Part shown: positions 34,536 through 43,152 of the stretch, one piece after another | Numbering within the stretch: the stretch's first letter is position 1 | How the letters are laid out: the number at the start of each line of letters is the position of its first letter | DNA from: JAITVM01 sp031551135 | Lineage (GTDB): Bacteria > Bacillota > Clostridia > Lachnospirales > JAITVM01 | Direction of reading: 5' to 3' | Assembly: GCA_031551135.1 (NCBI GenBank) | Contig: JAVBOA010000015.1 | Span: 27,438 to 91,437 of the forward strand | Length of the DNA stretch: 64,000 nucleotides | Notes under the pieces: model-generated | What the model was told of the DNA's origin: nothing | Seen by the model: the letters and a program-made list of their open reading frames with translations, nothing else | Database searches by the model: none | Translations under genes and position numbers: made by a program

Positions 34536-35945
34536 ATGAAAAATAAAGATGATACATTTAGAGATTTTGCACTGAATGGTAATGTGTGGAAAGTTGTTAT
34601 AAATACATCTTTACCGCTTTGTTTTTATAATACAATGCTTTTGTTTTTTAAACTCGTGGACTCAATGATGGCATCATACGTCAGCGCAAATTCGGTTTCG
34701 GCGGTTGCGTTTTTGGGGCAATTGAACAGCGTGCTTTTAGCGGTCGGCGGCGGCTTGGCGGTCGGCGGCTCTCTGGAAATCAGTCGTGCGTACGGGCTTG
34801 GGGATTACGATTTAGTAAAAAAGCGTGTGAATTCGCTGTATTTTATAACGACTTTAGTTTGCTTGGCTATTTTAATTATGCTGCCTTTCAGTACGCAGAT
34901 TTTGAGATTTGTAAATACACCTTCTGAATTGATCGATATCGGAAACCGGTATTTCAGAATAGAAATGCTGAATTTGATATTGGTTTTTTATAATAATGTC
35001 TATTTTTCGATTGAGCGTGTCAGAGGAAACTCAAGCCGTATTTTATATCTGAATGTAATTTCGGTATTGGTAAAATTATCTTTATCGGCGTATTTTATTT
35101 ATGTATTAAAATCTGATATTCAAATGATTGCGCTTTCGAATTTGATTTCGCAAGCTCTGCTTTTTGTTATCGGAATAATAAATCTATCTGACAAAACAAG
35201 TATTTTCAGGCTTTCGACGAAAGATATTTCTTTAAAAAAACGTGTTATTAAACCAATGCTGACTTTGGGTTTTCCTGTGATAATCGAAAGAGCGGCTTTT
35301 TCGCTCGGAAAAGTGGTCGTGAATTCGATGACGACGGTTTACGGACCGCTGGTTGTCGGCGCGCTTGGGATTTCCAACAGTATCGGAGCATTGACGCAAG
35401 GGCCGAATATGGGGCTTTATGAAGCCGGTTCGGCGATTATCAGCCAAAATCTCGGTGCGAATAAAAAAGAACGTGCGATTGATGTTTTTTATAAAGTATT
35501 GATTATTAATGTAATTTTTGGTTTTATCGGACTCTTTTTGTCTCTTTATTATATCGAATTTCTTACGGCGGTTTTTTCACATTCGTCGGAAGGAAATAAT
35601 ATTGAATTTCAAAAAATGATAATTCGAATATATAGTTATGAAGCATGGGGCGGATGCGTGCCGCTTGCTGTGAATACTTCGATAGTCGCTCTGCTTTTGG
35701 GCTTCGGTTATTCCAATCTGACTTTGATTATAAATTTTTGCCGGGTTTTCGTATTCAGAGTGCCTGTTTTTTATTTGTTTCAAAGATTTACAAATCTTGG
35801 TTATGAAACCTGCGGTATTATTATGCTGATCAGCAATTTATGCGTTTCACTGCTTTCTTCCGCAATCGCTTTTGCGGTAATTCGCAGGCTTAAAAAACGC
35901 ATAAAAGAAGAAAATATGCCGCTTGTAGAAGTTTTTAGCGAGTAA
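34536..35945 (+). CDS. MATE family transporter
   Basis: 469 residues with about 12 membrane segments in two homologous halves, typical for MATE cation-antiport exporters. The N-terminal half includes VKLVDSMMASYVSA-like features (seen as FFKLVDSMMA) and GGGLAVGGS. It follows the GntR gene by 44 bp on the same strand. It is the only transporter in the uronate locus and belongs to an export family, so it probably does not import uronates. The ribosome site is weak (GGATTGGACTGATTAG). Confidence 0.88.
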   Translation: MKNKDDTFRDFALNGNVWKVVINTSLPLCFYNTMLLFFKLVDSMMASYVSANSVSAVAFLGQLNSVLLAVGGGLAVGGSLEISRAYGLGDYDLVKKRVNSLYFITTLVCLAILIMLPFSTQILRFVNTPSELIDIGNRYFRIEMLNLILVFYNNVYFSIERVRGNSSRILYLNVISVLVKLSLSAYFIYVLKSDIQMIALSNLISQALLFVIGIINLSDKTSIFRLSTKDISLKKRVIKPMLTLGFPVIIERAAFSLGKVVVNSMTTVYGPLVVGALGISNSIGALTQGPNMGLYEAGSAIISQNLGANKKERAIDVFYKVLIINVIFGFIGLFLSLYYIEFLTAVFSHSSEGNNIEFQKMIIRIYSYEAWGGCVPLAVNTSIVALLLGFGYSNLTLIINFCRVFVFRVPVFYLFQRFTNLGYETCGIIMLISNLCVSLLSSAIAFAVIRRLKKRIKEENMPLVEVFSE

Positions 35946-36030
35946 AAATTTTGTCACAAAAAAATAATCTTTTAATCTCGGCAAAATAGTGTATAATAAT
36001 TCATGTAGCATTTTAACAATACATTGATTG

Positions 36031-36108
36031 CAATACGGTTTGATTTTTCTTGATTTTATATGACTTTAAAACAAAATGTTTTAATTAGTAAAAAATCAAA
36101 CCGCTATA
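36031..36108. repeat. Palindromic repeat family B, complete copy
   Basis: CGGTTTGATTTTTCTTGATT at the left and AAAAAATCAAACCGC at the right. Read in reverse, it closely matches the copies at 5102-5172 (shared ACAAAATGTTTT core) and 59234-59306. Confidence 0.85.
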
Positions 36109-36135
36109 TTCAAAATCAAATAAACGGAGGAAAAT

Positions 36136-36615
36136 ATGTTTAAGAAAATATTTAATTTATCAGCAATCTCATTATTAATAATTTTTGCGCTCTGCGCTTG
36201 TAAAGAAGTTCCCTATAAACAAAAAGACCAGACCAAAGAAGAAGCTGTTGCGGAAAGACCGAATATTATTATATCCGATGAGGAAAAAGAATATATTAAT
36301 GCTTTAATCGAATTGGAAGATGTTAAAAAAGCTTTGGAAACCGAAGAAGGCAAAGAATTTACGCAAGAAGAATTTGATAAATTGACTGATAAAAAACTTC
36401 CTTATGAAATTACCTTCAAAACAGCTTATGTTTATCAAAATAAAGTAGTTGTCGGTTTTGACAGAGGCGAAGAGGAAACTTATCTGCAATACGAAGTAGC
36501 TGATAAAACTATTTTAAAAGCAATCGGCTTGAAAGATAAAAACGATAAAGCTACAGATTATTTTGAAAATAAAAATAACGAAACATTTACAAAGAGCTAT
36601 AGGCAAAAATTCTAG
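36136..36615 (+). CDS. Unknown lipoprotein
   Basis: 159 residues with a lipobox (FALCAC; Cys at about 21), a short Lys/Glu-rich spacer and a small acidic domain (about 50-159) of predicted mixed helix and strand. No family recognised. The start has ACGGAGGAAAAT. Monocistronic, preceded by a family B repeat and followed by a strong terminator. Confidence 0.7.
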   Translation: MFKKIFNLSAISLLIIFALCACKEVPYKQKDQTKEEAVAERPNIIISDEEKEYINALIELEDVKKALETEEGKEFTQEEFDKLTDKKLPYEITFKTAYVYQNKVVVGFDRGEEETYLQYEVADKTILKAIGLKDKNDKATDYFENKNNETFTKSYRQKF

Positions 36616-36630
36616 TAAATACGTTTTATT

Positions 36631-36682
36631 AAAAAAAGCTCTCTTTGCAGAAATATCGAATTTTCCGCAAGGAGAGCTTTTT
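36631..36682. terminator. Bidirectional terminator
   Basis: AAAAAGCTCTCTTTGC pairs with GCAAGGAGAGCTTTTT (one bulge). It separates the lipoprotein gene from the convergent methyltransferase gene. Confidence 0.85.
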
Positions 36683-36688
36683 GAATCT

Positions 36689-36726
36689 ATACTGTTTCTA
36701 TTCTAAAGGACAGAATAAACAGTATT
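36689..36726. repeat. Mini-copy of hairpin repeat family A (diverged)
   Basis: ATACTGTTTCTATTCT and AGAATAAACAGTATT arms around AAAGGAC. The T-to-G change near the left end is matched by A-to-C in the right arm, so pairing is kept. It overlaps the end of the methyltransferase gene. Confidence 0.55.
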
Positions 36727-37732
36727 ATTGATAAAATTCTTTTACCGTATTAAAAAATTCTTCGATATTCTCCATAGGCGAAACCGGCGGAATATCGCAG
36801 CCCGACGAAATTATAAAATTATCATAAGCCGAACATTTTTCCAGAACTTCCAAAGTGGCTTTTCTTAAAGATTCCGGAGTTCCGTTTCTGAATTGGCTGG
36901 CCGGGTCAACATTGCCCATAACAATTTTATCCGACGGCATAAGCGGGATGATTTCCCACATTTTGATTGAGTTTCCAAAATGGAAAATTGATGCGCCTGT
37001 TTCCAAAACTTCTTTGATAAGCGGAATCGTATTTCCGCAATTATGGTAAATTACAACAAAAAATTCGTCCTGTAGGGCATCAATTATTTTTTTTACATAA
37101 GGGCTGGAAAATTCTCCGATTAATTCCGGAGAAAGAAGTCCGGCGGCAGGCTCGGCTATGAACAATCCGTTTGCTCCGGTCTCCTTGAAAGCTTTAGCGT
37201 ATTCGATCAAAAATTCCGTGGCTTTTTCCAGAACAATATGAACTTCTTCGGGGTCGGTATAAGTTTTGCACATAATTTCGGTCATATCCATCAATCTTCC
37301 GGATAATGAAAACGGACCAATCATTCCGGCGAAAACCGGACGGTCATTAATTTTTTCAACCGCAAGGCTGATAGCTTTTACATATTCTCCGGTTCTTGCG
37401 TCGCCGACTTTCGGAACTTTCAGCGCGATTGCCTCATCTTCGTCGTTTACTAGCGCCGAAATAACGGTTGGAACTTCGTCATCGGAAAATCTTACCGTTG
37501 AACCGAAAGCTTCGGCTTCTACCGATAAATCCATATTGCTGACCGCCGCCAAGGTATCGAATTTTTTCGCAATAGCCTCCATGCAATCAGCTTGTTTTGC
37601 GCCGTCTTTAACCATTTCGCCAACGTTAAGACCTGTCAGCTGAATACCGGGGAAAGAGAGTACAGGCATTGATTTTTTCGCTTTTGGAGCGGATTTAATC
37701 CATTCCATCATATTTGTATTTTTAAAGCTCAT
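36725..37732 (-). CDS. MtaA/UroD-family corrinoid:cofactor methyltransferase
   Basis: 335 residues from the ATG at 37732 (AAAGGATGAT precedes; an ATG three codons earlier sits on top of it). A uroporphyrinogen-decarboxylase-fold protein of the MtaA/MtbA/CmuA group: zinc-site HNCG (about 229), later GNVDP (about 270) and SSGCDIPP (about 308) with the Cys ligand. The heme-pathway arginine motif of true HemE was not seen. Such enzymes move a methyl group from a methyl-corrinoid protein to coenzyme M or tetrahydrofolate. A corrinoid protein gene lies 1.6 kb away behind a divergent regulator. Confidence 0.82.
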   Translation of the reverse strand: MSFKNTNMMEWIKSAPKAKKSMPVLSFPGIQLTGLNVGEMVKDGAKQADCMEAIAKKFDTLAAVSNMDLSVEAEAFGSTVRFSDDEVPTVISALVNDEDEAIALKVPKVGDARTGEYVKAISLAVEKINDRPVFAGMIGPFSLSGRLMDMTEIMCKTYTDPEEVHIVLEKATEFLIEYAKAFKETGANGLFIAEPAAGLLSPELIGEFSSPYVKKIIDALQDEFFVVIYHNCGNTIPLIKEVLETGASIFHFGNSIKMWEIIPLMPSDKIVMGNVDPASQFRNGTPESLRKATLEVLEKCSAYDNFIISSGCDIPPVSPMENIEEFFNTVKEFYQ

Positions 37733-38002
37733 AAATATCATCCTTTATTTTGATTTTGATTAATTTTAGTATATCAACAATCATGAATTTATTTATTGTG
37801 AAATTCAACGTAAAATTGTAAATTTTGATTTATTTTTTGCAGGCGTTCGAATTTTTAGGATTCTATTTTTTCAACAAATAAAGAAATTACAAAAAAGATT
37901 AAAAATTTTATATAATAAAGTAAGAGGAATTGATAAAATTTATTGTAGTCAAATATATTTTATCTGAGTACAGGGAATATGTTTTTACATATAGGTGATT
38001 AG

Positions 38003-39268
38003 ATGAAAAAGTTGACATTAAAAAATATTTCTTTGGAGCATGCGCGCGAAATCTGCGATAATTACGCTCTTGCCACAACTATAAATCTATTTATAATTGA
38101 TTCTGGTAATCAAATAATTTATAGAACCCGCTCTAAAGAGATTGAGAAAAATAATTGCGGATATGATTTTTGCACATATCTCAATAAATGCTCTGCCAAT
38201 AAAAATACCTGCGAAAGAATTTATTCGTACGGAACAAAAGAGGCAAAACGTTTCGGGGGAAGATATATTTATTTTTGCCATACCGGTTTGGCGCATTTCA
38301 CTTCGCCGGTTTTGATAGAAGATGATGTTTTTTTGACAATAGTAAGCGAACCGATTATTATGTTTGACAGCGAAGAATATTTTGAAATGGATTTAAAAAA
38401 ATCGCTGAACCAAGAGCAAAAAGAAGAATTGAAAAAACTTTTAAAATTCGTAAAGCCGGTCGAACCTTCGGTTGTACACGCTCTTTCGGAAATGCTTTTT
38501 GTGAATACGGAATATATCTCCAAACAAGCCTCTAAAGAAATGGATTCTTATAAAATGCAGGGCAAAATTTCTGAATTCAGATATAATTTTAAAGAGGACG
38601 AAGAAAATCATATAAACTCGTATTTCGCAAAAGAGGACGAACTGATGAAAGCTATGCAGGCATTTGACAAAGACAGAGCCAGCGAATTATTGAATGAGAT
38701 TTTAGGTGAAGTATTTTTTTTATCGGGCTACCGGTTTGAGAAAATAAAATTGCGTGTTGTGGAATTGGTTTCTTTGCTTTCGAGGGCGGCTATCAAGGGC
38801 GGAGCGGATATACGGATTTTTGGCATAAACGACGGATATTTGGAAGAGATAGAAAAATTGAAAACAATAGACGAAACAGCTGTTTGGCTTTCAAAAATAA
38901 TGAATCGCTTTATGGGGGCAATGTTTGATTTTTCTGATGTTCAAAATAAAGATTTGATTTATAAAGCCTTGGAATACATAAGGCGTAATTATATGAACAA
39001 AATAACATTAGAAACCGTAGCGAATGAAGTTTATTTAAGCCCCGGTTATTTCAGCAAAGTTTTTAAACAGGAAATGAAAATTAATTTTAGTAATTATTTA
39101 AGCGAATATCGAATCGAAAAAAGTAAAATTCTGATTTCGGACAAAAATTTGGAACTGACGGATATTTCGCAGATGGTCGGGTTTGAGGACCAAAGTTATT
39201 TTACTAAAGTTTTTAAAAAAACTACAGGCCAGTCACCCGGTAAATACCGGCGGTCTATGGGAATATAG
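38003..39268 (+). CDS. PocR-domain AraC family regulator
   Basis: 421 residues. The N-terminal PocR domain (about 12-165) has the conserved Cys/His set CGYDFCTYL, SANKNTC and YFCHTGLAHFTSPV. A middle linker region and a C-terminal double-helix AraC DNA-binding domain (about 322-420: LETVANEVYLSPGYFSKVFK and LTDISQMVGFEDQSYFTKVFK) follow. PocR proteins typically sense small diols, methylated compounds or corrinoid-linked metabolites. Divergent from the methyltransferase gene and 32 bp ahead of the corrinoid protein gene, it probably regulates both. Confidence 0.9.
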   Translation: MKKLTLKNISLEHAREICDNYALATTINLFIIDSGNQIIYRTRSKEIEKNNCGYDFCTYLNKCSANKNTCERIYSYGTKEAKRFGGRYIYFCHTGLAHFTSPVLIEDDVFLTIVSEPIIMFDSEEYFEMDLKKSLNQEQKEELKKLLKFVKPVEPSVVHALSEMLFVNTEYISKQASKEMDSYKMQGKISEFRYNFKEDEENHINSYFAKEDELMKAMQAFDKDRASELLNEILGEVFFLSGYRFEKIKLRVVELVSLLSRAAIKGGADIRIFGINDGYLEEIEKLKTIDETAVWLSKIMNRFMGAMFDFSDVQNKDLIYKALEYIRRNYMNKITLETVANEVYLSPGYFSKVFKQEMKINFSNYLSEYRIEKSKILISDKNLELTDISQMVGFEDQSYFTKVFKKTTGQSPGKYRRSMGI

Positions 39269-39300
39269 CAAATTATGCAGTTTGATTTAGGAGGATGAAA

Positions 39301-39939
39301 ATGCAGGAAATTTTAACAGAAATATCTGAACAGCTTCAAAAAGGAAAGGCGAAAATTGTTAAGGAATTAGTGCAAAAAGCCGTTGATGAGGGAATCCCCG
39401 TTCAGACAATATTACAAGACGCTCTGCTTGCAGGAATGGACGTTGTCGGCGGAAAATTCAAAAGAAACGAAGTTTTTGTTCCGGAGGTTTTGATAACAGC
39501 AAGAGCTATGAACCAAGGAATGGGAGTTTTAAAGCCATATTTGAAAGAATCCGGAATCGAGCCGCTGGGCAAAGCGATTATCGGAACAGTGAAAGGCGAT
39601 TTGCATGATATCGGCAAGAATCTTGTAAAAATGATGCTTGAAGGCAAGGGCATCGAGGTTATAGATTTGGGCACGGATGTTTCGGCGGAGGATTTTGTGG
39701 AAAAGGCGAAAGACGAAAATGCTAAAATAATTTGTTTATCCGCGCTTTTAACGACTACAATGGGCGAACTCGGCAATGTTGTGGAGGCTTTTGAAAAAGC
39801 CGGTATTAGGGATAATGTAACAATTATGGTCGGCGGCGCTCCTGTAACAGACGATTTTTGCAAAAAAGTAAGAGCAGATATTTATCAGCCGGATGCGGCA
39901 TCTGCGGCAGAATCCGCAAAAGCTGTATTGGTTTCATAA
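39301..39939 (+). CDS. Corrinoid (B12-binding) methyl-carrier protein
   Basis: 212 residues from the ATG at 39301 (AGGAGG six bases upstream; the ATG at 39295 abuts it). A helical cap domain (about 1-88) and a Rossmann-like cobalamin-binding domain (about 90-212) with the lower-ligand motif GDLHDIGKN (His at about 103), LGTDVS and the late MVGGAPV. It matches MtaC/MtbC/MttC-type carriers that accept a methyl group from a substrate-specific methyltransferase (MtaB, MttB etc.). No such substrate methyltransferase is encoded in the window. Confidence 0.92.
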   Translation: MQEILTEISEQLQKGKAKIVKELVQKAVDEGIPVQTILQDALLAGMDVVGGKFKRNEVFVPEVLITARAMNQGMGVLKPYLKESGIEPLGKAIIGTVKGDLHDIGKNLVKMMLEGKGIEVIDLGTDVSAEDFVEKAKDENAKIICLSALLTTTMGELGNVVEAFEKAGIRDNVTIMVGGAPVTDDFCKKVRADIYQPDAASAAESAKAVLVS

Positions 39940-39953
39940 AATTTTATTAGGAT

Positions 39954-40004
39954 AGCGGCAATGGTCGACGCATGGCAATCTCTGCTCTGTGTGGTTTTGC
40001 CGCT
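39954..40004. terminator. Possible bidirectional terminator with long loop
   Basis: AGCGGCAA pairs with TTGCCGCT around a 35-base loop, followed by TTGTGTTT to the right. It lies between the convergent corrinoid protein and small lipoprotein genes. Confidence 0.35.
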
Positions 40005-40010
40005 TTGTGT

Positions 40011-40190
40011 TTATACTTTGAAAACTTTTATCATTTCTTTGGCATCCGCAAAAATGCCCTCCAGAAATGCTTCCTGTTCAGATTTTGCGGCTAAAACCGG
40101 AGGACTTGAGGTTGGCAAAATATTATCGTCTTTACTGTCGCAAGAAGTTAAAAAGATCACAAAAACCAAGGCAAGTATAGTTTTTTTCAA
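40011..40190 (-). CDS. 59-residue lipoprotein
   Basis: A TTG start preceded by AAGGGGGTATAAGC, beginning MKKTILALVFVIF with a lipobox LTSC (Cys at about 17) and a mature part of about 42 residues ending DAKEMIKVFKV. The start is 12 bp after the stop of the PAS-GGDEF-EAL gene on the same strand, so it is the second gene of that transcript. An antisense ORF over the same interval has no ribosome site. No family recognised. The typical signal peptide plus a good Shine-Dalgarno sequence support it. Confidence 0.7.
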   Translation of the reverse strand: MKKTILALVFVIFLTSCDSKDDNILPTSSPPVLAAKSEQEAFLEGIFADAKEMIKVFKV

Positions 40191-40202
40191 GCTTATACCC
40201 CC

Positions 40203-42464
40203 TTAAAGCTCATCTGAAAAATAAGAATACAAATTATTATCGAGTGCGGAAAAAATATCGTCTTTGGCGATTGGGACGCCGCCGAAATAACCCTGCACGA
40301 TATCACAGCCCATAGATTTTACAAAATCGAGCTGTTCTTTTGTCTCGACACCCTCGGCAATTGTATTAAAATCCAAAACATGCGATAATTCAATAATTTT
40401 TTCGGTTATGCGTTTATCGATATTCGAAGTCGAAACATTGTCAATAAAAGATTTATCAATTTTTATGCTTGTCATCGGCAAGGTTTTCAAATAAGTCAAA
40501 GAAGAATATCCTGTTCCAAAATCGTCCAAGGCCATAGCGATGCCCATTTCACGAAGTTCAAAAAGCTTTTTCAGATTCGTTTCAAAATTTTCCATCAAAG
40601 CCGTTTCGGTAATTTCTATTTCGAGCTTAGTGGTATTAATTTTTGTTTCTTCTATAATATCCTTTATATAGTCAATCAAATGGCTGTCGATTAACTGAAT
40701 AGGCGATAAATTCACAGAAATTTTGATATCATCATGTCCGCTCTCCTGCAATTTTTTCAGAACTATGCAGGATTCACGCAGAACCCATTTTCCAAGCGGA
40801 ACAATCAGTCTTGTTTCTTCGGCGATCGGAATAAACACGGTCGGCGAAACATTGCCGCGCTTTTTGCTTATCCAACGTGAGAGAGCCTCAAATCCGGATA
40901 ATTTTCCGCTTGCAATATCGTATTGCGGCTGTAAAAACAGAAAAAGCTCATCACAACTATTTACGGCTAATTTCAAATCCATTTCCAAATCGATTTTTTC
41001 TTTAAGCTGCTCCTGCATTCTTTTGTCAAAGAAAAGATAACGGTTTTTGCCCATATTTTTTACACGGTTCATAGCGATGTCAGCACATTTTAAAAGGTTC
41101 TCGAAATCCTTGCCGTTTTCGGGAGAAATCGCAATTCCGATACTTGCCTCGACGGAATAAGAAACTTCGCTGTCCTCGTAGGAAATATTGAGAGTTCCAG
41201 ATAATAAATCCACATAATTAATTAAATTTTCGAGATTTATATAATCTTGAATAAAAATTGCAATTTCGTCGCCGCTGAACCGGCTGACAATATAGTTTTT
41301 GGAAATAGAGCGGATTCGCGCCGCCATTTCGCAAATAACCCTATCGCCGAAATAATGCCCGAAAGAATCATTTATAAATTTGAAATCGTCGATATCCAAA
41401 AAAATAAAAGCAGCGCGGCTGTTCGGATTGTTTTTATAAAGAATATCCACATATTCTTCCATATAAGTCCGGTTATATAAACCCGTCAAATTATCATAAT
41501 ACGCCAATTTTTTAATCTTTTCTTGATAAATGCAAGCCGAAGAAATATCAGAAAGCGAACCTGCAAGGTTTATAACATTTCCTTCACGGCTATAAGTCAA
41601 TTTACCAAAAAATTCAATATAGGTATAAGATTTATCCTCGTTTACCAATCTGAAATTTGATTTAAATGACTCGACTTTATTTGAAATAGCCAAATAAATA
41701 TTTTTCACTACTTTATAATAATCTTCTTTATGGATTTTAGAAATCAAATACTCCTTAATATCCGCGTTGGAGGTACTGAAATCTTTTTCCAAAAGCTGTT
41801 TGCATTTATCCGAAAAATAAAAAACATTATTAGCGATATCATATTCCATCATACCGATATTCATAGAGTCTATGAGGAATTTATGCTTGCTTTCGGACTC
41901 GCGCAGGCGCTCGATACCGTGAAAATAATAAGAAAAATTTTTATCGATAATAGAATCGGATTCCGCCAATTCCCGGTTTAAAATTCTGCCCTCGGCAAAG
42001 GAATTCGCAAAATCACGCTCATAATAAAATTCGGAAATATCTTTACAAACAAAAACATAATATAAATTTCCCCTTTGATTTTTCAAAGCCTTTGCGAAAA
42101 CAGAAATCAATATTTCTTTATTATCTTTTGTAACTATAGCAATATCGGTTTCACATGAACCCTTGCTGTAAAGTTTTGCCAAGAATGATTTATACTCCAA
42201 ACTGCTTGACTGTGATACTAAATCCGAAAACGAAAGTTTATTTACTAAATCATCTTTTTTAAAATTAGAATATTTAAGAAAAGGTTCGTTTACATCAATA
42301 ATAACATTATCCAAAGATACTTTTATGATAAAAGTACCGGTAATGTTTAGGGCGAAATCTGTCAAATCACTAGCCTCAAAAACTTTCGCGGCGATTCTTT
42401 TTGCTATAAAAGAAATTGCAATTATCAACAAAATGAATATTATATACGGCAGATTTTCTAACAT
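40203..42464 (-). CDS. PAS-GGDEF-EAL cyclic-di-GMP signalling protein
   Basis: 753 residues: an N-terminal membrane segment (about 5-24), two PAS-like regions (about 38-150 and 195-310), GGDEF domain (about 325-480) and EAL domain (about 495-745). The active-site loop of the GGDEF domain reads SGDEI in place of GGDEF, so cyclase activity may be reduced or lost. The EAL domain keeps its catalytic residues: EALSRW, SVNLSP, EITETALM, DDFGTGYSSL, KIDKSFI, EGVET and QGYFGG, so it is probably an active phosphodiesterase. It is the first gene of a unit with the 59-residue lipoprotein. The ribosome site AAAGGAGG is 11 bp from the ATG. Confidence 0.93.
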   Translation of the reverse strand: MLENLPYIIFILLIIAISFIAKRIAAKVFEASDLTDFALNITGTFIIKVSLDNVIIDVNEPFLKYSNFKKDDLVNKLSFSDLVSQSSSLEYKSFLAKLYSKGSCETDIAIVTKDNKEILISVFAKALKNQRGNLYYVFVCKDISEFYYERDFANSFAEGRILNRELAESDSIIDKNFSYYFHGIERLRESESKHKFLIDSMNIGMMEYDIANNVFYFSDKCKQLLEKDFSTSNADIKEYLISKIHKEDYYKVVKNIYLAISNKVESFKSNFRLVNEDKSYTYIEFFGKLTYSREGNVINLAGSLSDISSACIYQEKIKKLAYYDNLTGLYNRTYMEEYVDILYKNNPNSRAAFIFLDIDDFKFINDSFGHYFGDRVICEMAARIRSISKNYIVSRFSGDEIAIFIQDYINLENLINYVDLLSGTLNISYEDSEVSYSVEASIGIAISPENGKDFENLLKCADIAMNRVKNMGKNRYLFFDKRMQEQLKEKIDLEMDLKLAVNSCDELFLFLQPQYDIASGKLSGFEALSRWISKKRGNVSPTVFIPIAEETRLIVPLGKWVLRESCIVLKKLQESGHDDIKISVNLSPIQLIDSHLIDYIKDIIEETKINTTKLEIEITETALMENFETNLKKLFELREMGIAMALDDFGTGYSSLTYLKTLPMTSIKIDKSFIDNVSTSNIDKRITEKIIELSHVLDFNTIAEGVETKEQLDFVKSMGCDIVQGYFGGVPIAKDDIFSALDNNLYSYFSDEL

Positions 42465-42812
42465 TAAGTAACAAACCTCCTTTAAAAATTTAGAATTTCA
42501 AAAGATGAAAAATTTATTATAGCATTCCTTACAGAAACATAAATCAAATCACTATGTAAATATAATATATTATACATATTTTTAACGCATAATATATATT
42601 TTTAATAAAACAATCAATAATTTAAAATCTAAATGTAATATAAAACCACAAATATATAATAAAGAAACATTTGGAAAATAAAACAAAATTTAATCCGAAT
42701 TTAGTAGCGAATGAAAATCTCATAGCAATCGGACTAAAATTATAATATAGTATTAGATATTAAATTGAATTACATTCGGGAGTATTTTCAGAAATTGATA
42801 TAATTTGAAAGT

Positions 42813-42848
42813 AATACTATTTCCACTATAAATAAATGAAAATAGTAT
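42813..42848. repeat. Mini-copy of hairpin repeat family A
   Basis: AATACTATTTCCACT and AATGAAAATAGTAT arms around ATAAATA. Confidence 0.6.
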
Positions 42849-42898
42849 AGGTGTTTTGTTTGTCAGAATCTTTTTCGGATGTGAAATAATCGTTAATC

Positions 42899-43011
42899 AT
42901 ACTATTTCCCTTTTAAAGAATAGAAAAAAATATTTCATTCCGCGCTTGAAGCGTTGCGCGGAACGCTTCGCTGTGAAAATTTTTTTCTACAAATCAAATG
43001 GGAATTAGTAT
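42899..43011. repeat. Hairpin repeat family A, complete inverted copy
   Basis: Opposite orientation to the copies at 12.3 and 28.1 kb: ATACTATTTCCCTTTTAAAG at the left and CAAATGGGAATTAGTAT at the right. The inner stem TTCCGCGC/GCGCGGAA (read in reverse) is intact. Confidence 0.9.
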
Positions 43012-43035
43012 CAGCAGAGCGGATAATCAAGAACA

Positions 43036-43101
43036 GGGGCTGGATATTCCGACCTGAAAATATTGGCATTTTCAGGTCAGATATCAGCCCCATATTTTAT
43101 T
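43036..43101. terminator. Long hairpin, probable terminator
   Basis: GGGGCTG (43036-43042) pairs with CAGCCCC (43085-43091), enclosing GACCTGAAAAT with ATTTTCAGGTC. It lies 60 bp beyond the 3D/G5 gene stop; the plus side has an ATATTTTATTTT tail, the minus side a poor T-run. Confidence 0.55.
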
Positions 43102-43152
43102 TTCCGGCAAGCGCCAGGAAATATTATAACTCGAGATATTTAGAAAAAGCTG

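Larger units (their letters stand above)
42465..43152. other. AT-rich interval rich in family A repeats
   Basis: 688 bp between two leftward genes. It holds a mini-copy (42813-42848), a full inverted copy (42899-43011) and a strong hairpin (43036-43101). The first 350 bp are very AT-rich and should contain the promoter of the GGDEF-EAL gene. No gene is visible. Confidence 0.6.

Noticed and set aside
36725..37732. Uroporphyrinogen decarboxylase HemE
   Set aside because: No heme genes nearby, the zinc-site HNCG and GCDIPP motifs and the linked corrinoid protein fit MtaA-type methyltransferases.
39961..40206. 81-codon plus-strand ORF
   Set aside because: It has no ribosome site and lies antisense to the 59-residue lipoprotein, which has a signal peptide, lipobox and strong Shine-Dalgarno.
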